Source: Deltaproteobacteria bacterium (lineage in GTDB: Bacteria > Acidobacteriota > Thermoanaerobaculia > Multivoradales > JAHZIX01). From it: 64,000 bases of DNA. Under the pieces are notes generated by a model, which ran no database searches, was not told the DNA's origin, and saw only the letters and a program-made list of their open reading frames with translations. Where the stretch lies: assembly GCA_022601195.1 (NCBI GenBank), contig JAHZIX010000001.1, positions 148,689-212,688 of the forward strand, read 5' to 3'. This document shows positions 1-6,763 of the stretch, piece by piece. A program made the translations under genes and the position numbers. Position 1 is the stretch's first letter. Every line of letters starts with the position of its first letter.

Positions 1-2
1 AG

Positions 3-248
3 GACAAGGCCTACTGGCAGGAGCCAGCGATCCAGGGTGTCCGTAAGTCAGTGCGGACCCAGCAACAGCTCAACGCCTTTCAAGGCATGGACGGAGTATT
101 CCTATTCCAACCGGGATCGGCCAAAGGCTCCTTGAGCCGGCCTCTGCGAGTGCAACTCTATGGCCGCAATGATCGCATTCGTCTGTGGGCTCAGATGGAT
201 GCTGGGGAAGTCTGGAAGATCCTCACCGACCTGGCAACCTATCAATGA
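3..248 (+). CDS. C-terminal end of an unidentified protein (5' truncated)
   Basis: The frame is open from the left edge to a TGA at 246-248, so this is probably the last 81 or so residues of a gene that begins outside the window. A GTG at 51 could act as an internal start, but no convincing ribosome binding site precedes it. The visible sequence is mixed polar and hydrophobic (for example RVQLYGRNDRIRLWAQ) and has no motif I recognise. It lies 68 bases upstream of the next gene on the same strand and could share a transcript with it. Confidence 0.45.
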   Translation, partial: DKAYWQEPAIQGVRKSVRTQQQLNAFQGMDGVFLFQPGSAKGSLSRPLRVQLYGRNDRIRLWAQMDAGEVWKILTDLATYQ

Positions 249-316
249 CGAAGCGCCAAAAAGGAAAGGCTTTCCAGACCAAGGCATGAGAACCACCCCA
301 TGAGAGAACCCAAGTT

Positions 317-1663
317 ATGACCGCCCCCAAATCTGGCAGCTCCTGGTTAGGTATCGGCAGCCTCTTTGTCGAGCCACCGGAAGACTTCTGGCCCGCTTTC
401 TCGACCGCTCACTCATTCACGGACAATGCCGCTCAGATCGAGGAGTTGAAGCTGCAGTCGGAGCACCGCGCCAACGAGTTCTCCGTCCCCACTCTTCCCC
501 CTCCTGAGGGAGAGGCAACCAGGATCCTCGATGCGTTTGCCGCCGAAGGCTGGGTGGAGAAGGAAGAGAGATGGTGCTGTCCCCAATGCCAAGAGCAGCT
601 CGGGGAGGCCGAGGCTCAGGAACCCACTTGCCCCAGTTGCGAGGTCCTTTTCCAGGACCATGGCGGCCTAGTTCAGGAGACCGTCTACGTGCGGGACTTG
701 GCAGCGATTCGGCCCGTGGACTGGGTCGTGGCCATCCACGGGATGAATACGGCTGGAGCCTGGCAGGAGGAATTCAGTTGGCTCATGGGATCCACCTGGG
801 GAAGGTCGGTGCCGGTAGCGGTGTACAAATACGGCATCGTGATCACCGGGGTCCTGCTTTTCTGGCGCCGTCGCCAGCTATTGAGTGACTTCCGGGCCAA
901 GCTCGACAAGTTGCGCCAACAGGCGGTAGCCCAGAACCTCTCCGACTGCCCGGATCTCATCGCCCACAGCTTCGGCACCTGGCTCTTTGGCCACCTGCTC
1001 GAGGGGGAGTTGCATCGCCCCAAAGAAGAACGGCTCCGCTTCGGCCGCGTCATTCTCACCGGCTGCGTCTTGAGGCCCGATTTTGATTGGCAGAAGATGC
1101 GAGACGCTGGTCTCGTCGAAGAGGTCCTCAATCACTATGGCACCAAAGACCCGGTGGTTCCCGTGGCCCACCTTGCCATCGTCCGCTCCGGCCCTTCCGG
1201 GCGGCGCGGCTTCGACAGCGAGCAAGTGTGGAATATCCGTGCCGCGAACTACGGCCATAGCAGCCTCTTTGCCATCGATCGCTTCGTCGTCGACGGCAAA
1301 CCTCTTCAAAAGACTCCCGGAGAAAACGGTGTCCGCCACCTGGAACACTCCTACCAACGCTACTGGCGCCCCTTTCTGACCTTACCGGCAGAGGAGCTCG
1401 GCCGAATTCCCGATCGAGCCAACCCCAAGCATCCCTGGAAGGCTCTTCCCTGGCCCTTGAGCGGCAACCTCTTTCCCTACCTGGCCGTCCCCCTGCTCCT
1501 GGCGCTCATCGTCTTTCTCGTCCCCTGCCTCCATCGCCTCCTCGACCCCATCCAGGGAGCCACCAAAACCTTCCTGAAATACGGTGGTCTAGGATTGTTG
1601 GCGGTTCTATCAACGACCGGTCTCATCTTCCTGGGTCGCTGGATTCTAGGGCGAGGTCACTAG
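317..1663 (+). CDS. Membrane-anchored alpha/beta hydrolase with zinc ribbon
   Basis: Predicted 448-residue protein. An N-terminal unknown segment is followed by two Cys knuckles (Cys88/Cys91 and Cys105/Cys108) that look like a zinc ribbon. Next comes an alpha/beta hydrolase-like core: VAIHGMN near residues 138-143, a nucleophile elbow AHSFG with Ser218, a likely acid Asp278 in KDPVVP, and a candidate His314 in YGHSS. AHSFG resembles the elbow of PGAP1-like lipases rather than the classic GHSxG. The C-terminus (about residues 370-448) has two hydrophobic segments that should anchor the protein in the membrane. The order ribbon, hydrolase, membrane anchor is unusual. The substrate is unknown; lipase, esterase or thioesterase are all possible. 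The hydrolase assignment rests on motifs only. Confidence 0.75.
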   Translation: MTAPKSGSSWLGIGSLFVEPPEDFWPAFSTAHSFTDNAAQIEELKLQSEHRANEFSVPTLPPPEGEATRILDAFAAEGWVEKEERWCCPQCQEQLGEAEAQEPTCPSCEVLFQDHGGLVQETVYVRDLAAIRPVDWVVAIHGMNTAGAWQEEFSWLMGSTWGRSVPVAVYKYGIVITGVLLFWRRRQLLSDFRAKLDKLRQQAVAQNLSDCPDLIAHSFGTWLFGHLLEGELHRPKEERLRFGRVILTGCVLRPDFDWQKMRDAGLVEEVLNHYGTKDPVVPVAHLAIVRSGPSGRRGFDSEQVWNIRAANYGHSSLFAIDRFVVDGKPLQKTPGENGVRHLEHSYQRYWRPFLTLPAEELGRIPDRANPKHPWKALPWPLSGNLFPYLAVPLLLALIVFLVPCLHRLLDPIQGATKTFLKYGGLGLLAVLSTTGLIFLGRWILGRGH

Positions 1664-1705
1664 CTCTTGATACGATGTCATTATGATATCCGCTGAGTTT
1701 CCGAA

Positions 1706-1913
1706 ATGACTCTCGAAGATGCAACAGAAGTTCTAGCTGCTTTGGTAGGAGCAGGAGTGGATTTCGTGGTGATCGGATCTATGGCCATGGCAGCGCAGGG
1801 CCTTCCCCGAGCAACCCATGATGCTCTACCGTATGAAGAAGGACACAGTTCGTCCCCAGGATGGCGCCGATGCAGCAAGGCTTCGCGAAGCCTTTGAACT
1901 GGGAGATGACTAA
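1706..1913 (+). pseudogene. Decayed nucleotidyltransferase (MNT/AbiEii-like) remnant
   Basis: The first 39 residues from ATG 1706 read like the start of a small nucleotidyltransferase (VGAGVDFVVIGSMAMAAQGL, then PRATHD). In working relatives this is followed by a catalytic Asp-x-Asp and about 100 more residues. Here the frame runs on into unrelated sequence and stops at 1897. In the next frame, from ATG 1821, the text LYRMKKDTVRPQDGADAARL ending at TAA 1911-1913 looks like the expected C-terminus of the same family. The middle of the gene, including the second part of the active site, appears deleted, leaving the ends out of frame. The old stop still overlaps the start of the next gene (TAATG), which supports a former translationally coupled pair. 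Confidence 0.6.
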
Positions 1914-2143
1914 TGTCGGTGCGCAAGTTCAAATCAGTAGAAGAGATGCCCAGCGCAAGACCCAAGCAGCCGCTCGACCCCGATAACCTTAAGATCGCCT
2001 GCGAATTGAGCGAGCTGGCCTATGCGCTCCATCCCTGGAGGTTCGAACCAGGCCTAAGAAAGTTTCGCTCCGTAGAAGAAGCGGACCTTGCTCGACGTCA
2101 ATGGCAGAAGCAGCAGCTTAGAAGACCGGCTGCAATCGATTGA
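1913..2143 (+). CDS. Small conserved protein paired with the nucleotidyltransferase remnant
   Basis: A 76-residue protein. Its start codon shares one base with the stop of the decayed nucleotidyltransferase frame (TAATG at 1911-1915), a classic coupled arrangement. The sequence has two similar halves, KFKSVEEMP near residue 5 and KFRSVEEAD near residue 49, flanking a core LDPDNLKIACELSELAYAL. From memory, similar small proteins with LHPWRFEPG and KFRSVEEA text sit next to nucleotidyltransferase genes in other bacteria, possibly as toxin-antitoxin-like pairs. That role is inference. With its partner broken it may be an orphan on the way to loss. Confidence 0.6.
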   Translation: MSVRKFKSVEEMPSARPKQPLDPDNLKIACELSELAYALHPWRFEPGLRKFRSVEEADLARRQWQKQQLRRPAAID

Positions 2144-2243
2144 CATTCGAACAGGGGTGCGGACCACCGGGGTTCGTGCTTCAGGGTTGTCCTACCCCTC
2201 ACCGCCTTTTTCTCACCACCTCTCCAATCCTATGTCCCAAAGG

Positions 2244-3962
2244 CTACCTCCCTAACAACGACTTCCCCGTCATCGCCGCTGGCTGTTCAATCCCAAGGAG
2301 CTCGAGGACAGTGGGAAAGACGTCTGCCAGACGGCCAGCGCGCAGAGAGGCCGAAGGCGTTTGGGAGTTACCGGAAGCAGAGGATGTGTGGCCTGGGTCG
2401 ACGAGGATCAGTTCGACGTCGTAGGTGGTGTGGGCGGTGTGGGGAGCTTTCGTCTCCGGGTCCCACATCTGTTCCGCATTGCCGTGATCAGCGGTGACAA
2501 TGAGCTTGCCGCCGCGCTCCAGAGTGGCTGCCACCAGCTCCCCAACGCAGGCGTCCACAACTTCGGCAGCACGGATAGCGGCGGGGAGTTTGCCCGTATG
2601 GCCCACCATGTCGGTGTTGGCAAAATTCACTAGCAGAAACTCCTCACAGTCTGTGGCTCGAAGGCGATCCAGGGCAGAGTCGCACACCTGTCGAGCGCTC
2701 ATCTCCGGCTGAAGATCGTAAGTGGCCACTCGGGGAGACTGAGCCATGCTGCGAGACTCGCCGGGAAAGGGCTCGTCTCGGTAGTCATTGAAGAAGAAGG
2801 TGACGTGGGGAAATTTTTCCGTCTCCGCACAGCGAAACTGCCTTAGGCCTAGGTCCGAAAGGATCGCGCCGCCAATGTTCTCCATTCTGCCGAGCTTGGG
2901 AAAGGCGACTTGGAGATGAGGGTCGAGGTCCGCCTCGTAGGCCGTCATGGTGACGTAGGTCAGATCGAGGCGAGGACCGCGATCGAAGCCTCGCTCTCCG
3001 GAGTCCGGCGACGCTGCCATGGAACCGTAGAAATCCTCTAGTACAAAAGCCTTGGTGATCTCTCGAGGTCGGTCGCCACGGTAGTTGTAGAAAATGACTA
3101 CATCGCCATCTTGAACCCGTGAATCCTTCGCTGCTCCTTCGAGGCCACTGCCCTCGAGACCACTGCCTTCGGAAGCAGGGCCTACGGTGCGGGGAGTGAC
3201 GAACTCATCCCCCTGCTGGCTGGGCCCGACGGGGTGAGCATAGGCGTCTGCCATGGCGGTGGCGGCGGATGAGAAATGGGGAACTGGCTCACCGCGACCG
3301 GTCAGGGCATCGTAGGCCCGCTGAACGCGCTCCCACCGATTGTCCCGATCCATCGCCCAATAGCGACCGCACAGCGTAGCGATAGCCCCCACTCCCAGCT
3401 CTCCACAGGTCTTCTCCACTTCTTCGATGAACTCGGCCCCCGTGAACGGCCCGGTATCCCGGCCATCGGTAAAGAGATGCAGCCAGACCTTCTCCACCTG
3501 GTTTCGTCGGCACAGCTCCAGGCAGGCGTAGAGGTGAGTCAACAACCCATGGACCCCGGCGTCGGAAGCGATACCAAAAAGGTGCACCGCCGCTCCCCGG
3601 CCTGGGGATCCCGAGCTCGTCGCTTTCTGTACCGCGGACTTCAGCACCTCATTGTCAAAAAAAGAGCCTTCCCGGATCGAGCGGGTGATGCGCACGGACT
3701 CCTGGTCGACGATGCGCCCCGCCCCCAGATTCTGATGCCCCACCTCGCTATTGCCCATGGTCCCCTCGGGCAGCCCCACATCCTCGCCGGAGGTTTGGAT
3801 CAAGGTCCAAGGGTATTGCCGAAGCAGCTCATCACAGACCGGCGTTTCCGCCAGCTCGAGGGCGTTGAAAGAGTGATGTTGGGGATTCGGGTTGCGACCC
3901 CAACCATCCCTCACGATGAGGACGACAGGGCCTTTGGAAGCGGTCTGAGTCTCTCGGTCCAC
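2244..3962 (-). CDS. gpmI: 2,3-bisphosphoglycerate-independent phosphoglycerate mutase
   Basis: Interconverts 3- and 2-phosphoglycerate in glycolysis and gluconeogenesis using two Mn ions and a phosphoserine intermediate. Visible family signatures are VVLIVRDGWGRNPNP at the N-terminus (metal Asp), MGNSEVGHQNLGAGR with the catalytic Ser, HLFTDGRD, MDRDNRWERV, NYRGDRPREITKAF, NFANTDMVGHTG, TADHGNAEQM and HTTYDVELILV. I place the start at GTG 3962, which has GGAG eight bases upstream; a TTG at 3995 would add eleven poorly conserved residues. The protein is about 572 residues, longer than the usual 510-540. Part of the excess is a low-complexity insertion with GLEGSGLEG before the NYRGDR motif. 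It is a single gene with no obvious operon partner. Confidence 0.95.
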   Translation of the reverse strand: MDRETQTASKGPVVLIVRDGWGRNPNPQHHSFNALELAETPVCDELLRQYPWTLIQTSGEDVGLPEGTMGNSEVGHQNLGAGRIVDQESVRITRSIREGSFFDNEVLKSAVQKATSSGSPGRGAAVHLFGIASDAGVHGLLTHLYACLELCRRNQVEKVWLHLFTDGRDTGPFTGAEFIEEVEKTCGELGVGAIATLCGRYWAMDRDNRWERVQRAYDALTGRGEPVPHFSSAATAMADAYAHPVGPSQQGDEFVTPRTVGPASEGSGLEGSGLEGAAKDSRVQDGDVVIFYNYRGDRPREITKAFVLEDFYGSMAASPDSGERGFDRGPRLDLTYVTMTAYEADLDPHLQVAFPKLGRMENIGGAILSDLGLRQFRCAETEKFPHVTFFFNDYRDEPFPGESRSMAQSPRVATYDLQPEMSARQVCDSALDRLRATDCEEFLLVNFANTDMVGHTGKLPAAIRAAEVVDACVGELVAATLERGGKLIVTADHGNAEQMWDPETKAPHTAHTTYDVELILVDPGHTSSASGNSQTPSASLRAGRLADVFPTVLELLGIEQPAAMTGKSLLGR

Positions 3963-4329
3963 GGCGGTACTCCATAAGTAAAAACCGAACCTCAAAGGAA
4001 TCTCGCGGCCCGGTGGGCCGAGCCTAGCAGCCCGTGGCGAAAGGCGCTGGGCGCCGGAGGGAATTTCACTGCGGACTGTTTGCCGCGACTAGCCACAGCT
4101 GGCCCTGGCAGCGAGACAGCTCAACGAGACACCCCGGCGAGACATCTCACCTCGTCGCAGTTCTTCTCAAGAAATCGTCTCATGGCGAAACCTACGAACA
4201 GCTAGGCGGCTCAGTAAAATCAGTATTTTTCTTTTTGTTATCAACACTTAGGCCTGGCCACGACAGCCTGGCATGAGCCGTGCTCTAGCTACCTTCACCG
4301 GACTGATCCGGAGAAAAAGGAGGCAGCCG
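3963..4329. other. Intergenic region, no gene seen
   Basis: About 370 bases between the divergent gpmI and the Lys-rich hypothetical gene. Short open frames here have no coding character. An A/T-rich stretch (TTTTTCTTTTTG) near 4227-4238 is the only compositional feature, and it could lie in the promoter region of the downstream gene. No tRNA or structured RNA was recognised. Confidence 0.4.
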
Positions 4330-5001
4330 ATGAAGGCCAAGATCGAAGTCAAGGAAAAGAAGCTCGTCTGTAGGGCGCGGAAGAATCTGCCCAAGAATGT
4401 CATAGAGAGAGTCACATCCTTTCTGGGCAGCGACAAGGACGGAGCCACCAAGATCACAACCGGTGAAGACGGCACCTCCTCCGACGGGACCAAGATCAGC
4501 GTGCGGGTCTTCATCAAGAAGATCATCGTCAACGCCCGTACCAGCTTCGACATCGACGCCAACATCTTCGACAAGAAGAAAAAAACTGGCTCTATCTTCC
4601 TGTGTAGCGTTGGCAAAGATGAGCTAGGCCCCTACGAATTCAGCGTCACCGCTATCCGCGGCAAGATCTGCTGCCGCTTCGGCTTCTCCGACCTCATCAC
4701 TCACGTCATGCTCCATGAGGTCGACGGCCGCAAAGACCTCAAGAAGTTCCTCAAAGCCCTGGACCAGACGAAGTTCGAACGAACCATCACCGGCCGAGTC
4801 CAGAACTTCGACGACTTCGAGAAAAGGAAGGCCAAGGCCAAACAGGAGCTGATCCGCGACGCCGCAATCCAAATCCAGGCCATCGGAGACTCCCTCATCT
4901 CGACGACTGCTAGCGCCAGGGCCGAGCAGGAAATTCGTCGGCGACAGTTTCTTCAGCTCCGGGCGAAGAAGTTGCGAGAAGGTAAAGGGAAGAAGAAGTA
5001 G
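4330..5001 (+). CDS. Lys-rich hypothetical protein
   Basis: A 223-residue protein that I do not recognise. The start is set at ATG 4330 because a perfect AAGGAGG lies at 4317-4323 with six bases of spacing; an upstream ATG at 4273 lacks a site. The N-terminus is strongly basic (MKAKIEVKEKKLVCRARKNL). A central part looks like a beta-rich fold (KISVRVFIKKIIVNARTSF, FSVTAIRGKICCRFGF). A charged helical C-terminal third ends in REGKGKKK. There is no signal peptide or membrane segment, so it is probably cytoplasmic. It is the first of three basic-tailed proteins in the region leading into the polyphosphate genes, but a link in function is only suggested by position. Confidence 0.75.
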   Translation: MKAKIEVKEKKLVCRARKNLPKNVIERVTSFLGSDKDGATKITTGEDGTSSDGTKISVRVFIKKIIVNARTSFDIDANIFDKKKKTGSIFLCSVGKDELGPYEFSVTAIRGKICCRFGFSDLITHVMLHEVDGRKDLKKFLKALDQTKFERTITGRVQNFDDFEKRKAKAKQELIRDAAIQIQAIGDSLISTTASARAEQEIRRRQFLQLRAKKLREGKGKKK

Positions 5002-5349
5002 TCGGCCTGACAGACCCACCGAGAGTGAGGCGGTCCACAATATTCAACGTAAATGCCCTGGGGCAGAATCCCTCCCCCAGACCCCGGAGCCAGCAAGGTG
5101 CTTCAGCACTAGTTCCGACGAGCTTGTCTCAAGAACTAGCCCAACCTCCTCACTCCACTTCTCCCACGACAGTGAAGTATCAACCAACCGCTCGATCGCC
5201 TCTATTCGGCCTAACCGAAAAGGTAGGACTTGGACTACCCCTACAAGTGTTGCTCAAGGTCCACAAGAGATGGCAACCTTCCTCCCTAACCTGAGGAAAA
5301 TGACCTTGGAAACAAGTGTTCATTCGGGAGCAATGCTGAAAGGGAGAGG
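5002..5349. other. Intergenic region, no gene seen
   Basis: About 350 bases between two same-strand Lys-rich genes. Nothing convincing was found: no hairpin with a U-tract, no tRNA, and only short open frames without ribosome binding sites. The promoter of the helix-hairpin-helix gene should lie in the right half. Confidence 0.35.
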
Positions 5350-5904
5350 ATGGGAATTAGGACAACTGAAATCAAAGGAATCGGAGAAGCCACCGCCGCG
5401 GCTTTGGCCAAGCTTGGTTTTGCTAGTGCTGAATCGTTAGCCGAAGCTTCCATAGCCACCATCGCCAGCGTGCCTGGATTCGGCCCATCACGGGCTGCTT
5501 CTGTTCATCAAGCCGCTCAAGAAACGGTAGCACTGGCCCGGCAAGCTAGCAAAAGACGGCTGGCCACCAAGCCCTTGGCAGCCGCTGTTCAGAAGGGTCC
5601 AACCAAAATAGACCAAGACAGAGAAGATGGAAATCGGCAGCAAGAACAACCTCAGAAAGAATCTTCAGAGAAAAAAACTCAAGCCAAAACGAAGAAAGAG
5701 TCGAGAACAATGAAAAAAAAGAAGTCAAAAAAGACAAAGAAAGACAAGAATCTCAAAAAAGGAAAGAAACTTGACCTGAAGGTGGACAAGAAGTCTGGAA
5801 AAGACAAGAAGGCAAAAAAGAAAGCCAAAGAAAAGAAGAAAAAGGCTGGCAAGAAAAGAAAAAACAAAAACAAGGGAAAGAGGGGAAAGAAGGGCAAGAA
5901 GTAG
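5350..5904 (+). CDS. Helix-hairpin-helix protein with histone-like Lys-rich tail
   Basis: A 184-residue protein with two distinct parts. Residues 1-65 contain a tandem helix-hairpin-helix domain, with hairpins IKGIGEATAAAL (8-19) and VPGFGPSRAASV (41-52), a fold that binds DNA backbone without sequence preference. Residues 66-120 are a hydrophilic linker. Residues 121-184 are extremely basic: 37 of 64 residues are Lys, with Arg, Gly, Asn and Asp making up much of the rest. The start has an AAAGGGAGAGG site directly upstream. The layout resembles histone H1-like or nucleoid proteins with disordered cationic tails. Its position just before sixA and ppk1 suggests that the tail could contact polyphosphate as well as DNA; that is inference. 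It is alone on its strand until ppk1, 860 bases away. Confidence 0.8.
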   Translation: MGIRTTEIKGIGEATAAALAKLGFASAESLAEASIATIASVPGFGPSRAASVHQAAQETVALARQASKRRLATKPLAAAVQKGPTKIDQDREDGNRQQEQPQKESSEKKTQAKTKKESRTMKKKKSKKTKKDKNLKKGKKLDLKVDKKSGKDKKAKKKAKEKKKKAGKKRKNKNKGKRGKKGKK

Positions 5905-6024
5905 AACGTCAAGAACCCTCATAGTACCTAAACGACATTGCTTCTCAGAACCAGACCAGAGGCATCCAAATCGAATTCATCGCCGAATTCTTCGAGAAAC
6001 TCCAAAGATGCCTACGAACTCAAG

Positions 6025-6145
6025 AATGAAGGCGTGTTCTGGGATATCGGCAGAGTACAACTCTGCTCTCAAGCAGAACCGCCTTCTGACTCGGGGAGCG
6101 GAAGGGCATCTGGAACCGCAGCAAAAAGCGGGCGAGCAAAGCCCT
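6025..6145 (+). repeat. Dispersed intergenic repeat, copy 1 (partial)
   Basis: This stretch shares an ordered set of words with copies near 10580-10770 and 14793-14980, in the same orientation. Examples are AGCAGAACCGCCTTCTGAC, then ACCGCAGCAAAAAGCGGGCGA, matching AGCAGAATCGCCTTCCGAC and GCCGCAGCAGAAGGTTGGTGA of copy 2. The left part is weaker and may be truncated. It ends at the stop codon of the SixA gene. Boundaries were set by eye. Confidence 0.55.
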
Positions 6146-6668
6146 AGTCTGGAGCTCCGAGCTGCAGTAGCTTCGGCGTGACTAGCCAGCGCAAGGTCCC
6201 GAGGCCTGGGGCGATCTCTTCCCAGCTTTTGATCGACAAGTCGATGCGAGCAGCTGTAGCCGTCGGCATGAGAATTTCGGCATGTCCGATGAGCTCGCCC
6301 ACCAATTCCGAACAACACGGCTCATGCCCCGAAAGTAGCACGATCTCGGGCCCTGTCTTCAAAAGGCGTAGTTGACTCAGGGCCGCGCTCGCCGACGCTT
6401 CGTAGAGAGAGCGAGTCAAGTGAAGAGGACAGGCCCTCCACTTCCCCGCCTCGCTAGCGAGCTCTACCGTAGCTCGAGCTCGCACCGCCGAAGACGTCAG
6501 CATTAGATCCGGAATTGACCCGACTCGCGCAAGGAAGACACCCATCGACCGTGAAGCTCTGACTCCACGAGGAGCCAAGGGACGGTCGTGATCATGAACG
6601 TAGTCGGCTTTCCAATTCGATTTTGCGTGCCTCAAGACAATGAGCTTCAAGCTCGGCCTTACTTTCAT
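6144..6668 (-). CDS. sixA: SixA-type phosphohistidine phosphatase
   Basis: A 174-residue member of the histidine phosphatase superfamily. The catalytic RHAKS motif begins at Arg13, with nucleophile His14. DHDRPLAPRGVRAS follows as in SixA, then TSSAVRARATVELA and a late SGHEPCCSELV, which carries the second active-site His. Known SixA enzymes remove phosphate from His residues of phosphotransfer proteins. Single-domain length and no signal peptide point to the cytoplasm. The start is supported by GGAGAG upstream. It is divergent from ppk1 with 95 bases between the starts, so both promoters share a short region. Its target here is unknown. PPK1 works through a phosphohistidine, which makes the pairing interesting, but I have no evidence that SixA acts on it. 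Confidence 0.88.
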   Translation of the reverse strand: MKVRPSLKLIVLRHAKSNWKADYVHDHDRPLAPRGVRASRSMGVFLARVGSIPDLMLTSSAVRARATVELASEAGKWRACPLHLTRSLYEASASAALSQLRLLKTGPEIVLLSGHEPCCSELVGELIGHAEILMPTATAARIDLSIKSWEEIAPGLGTLRWLVTPKLLQLGAPD

Positions 6669-6763
6669 CTCAAAAACTCTCCAGTTGGGGCTACCTTTGT
6701 ACTATTCCAAAAGTCGCCAGCAGCGTCAAGAATTCGCATGACTACAGGAAGACAGATCTAAAA

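Noticed and set aside
4034..4276. 80-residue frame upstream of the Lys-rich gene
   Set aside because: No ribosome binding site and no coding character.
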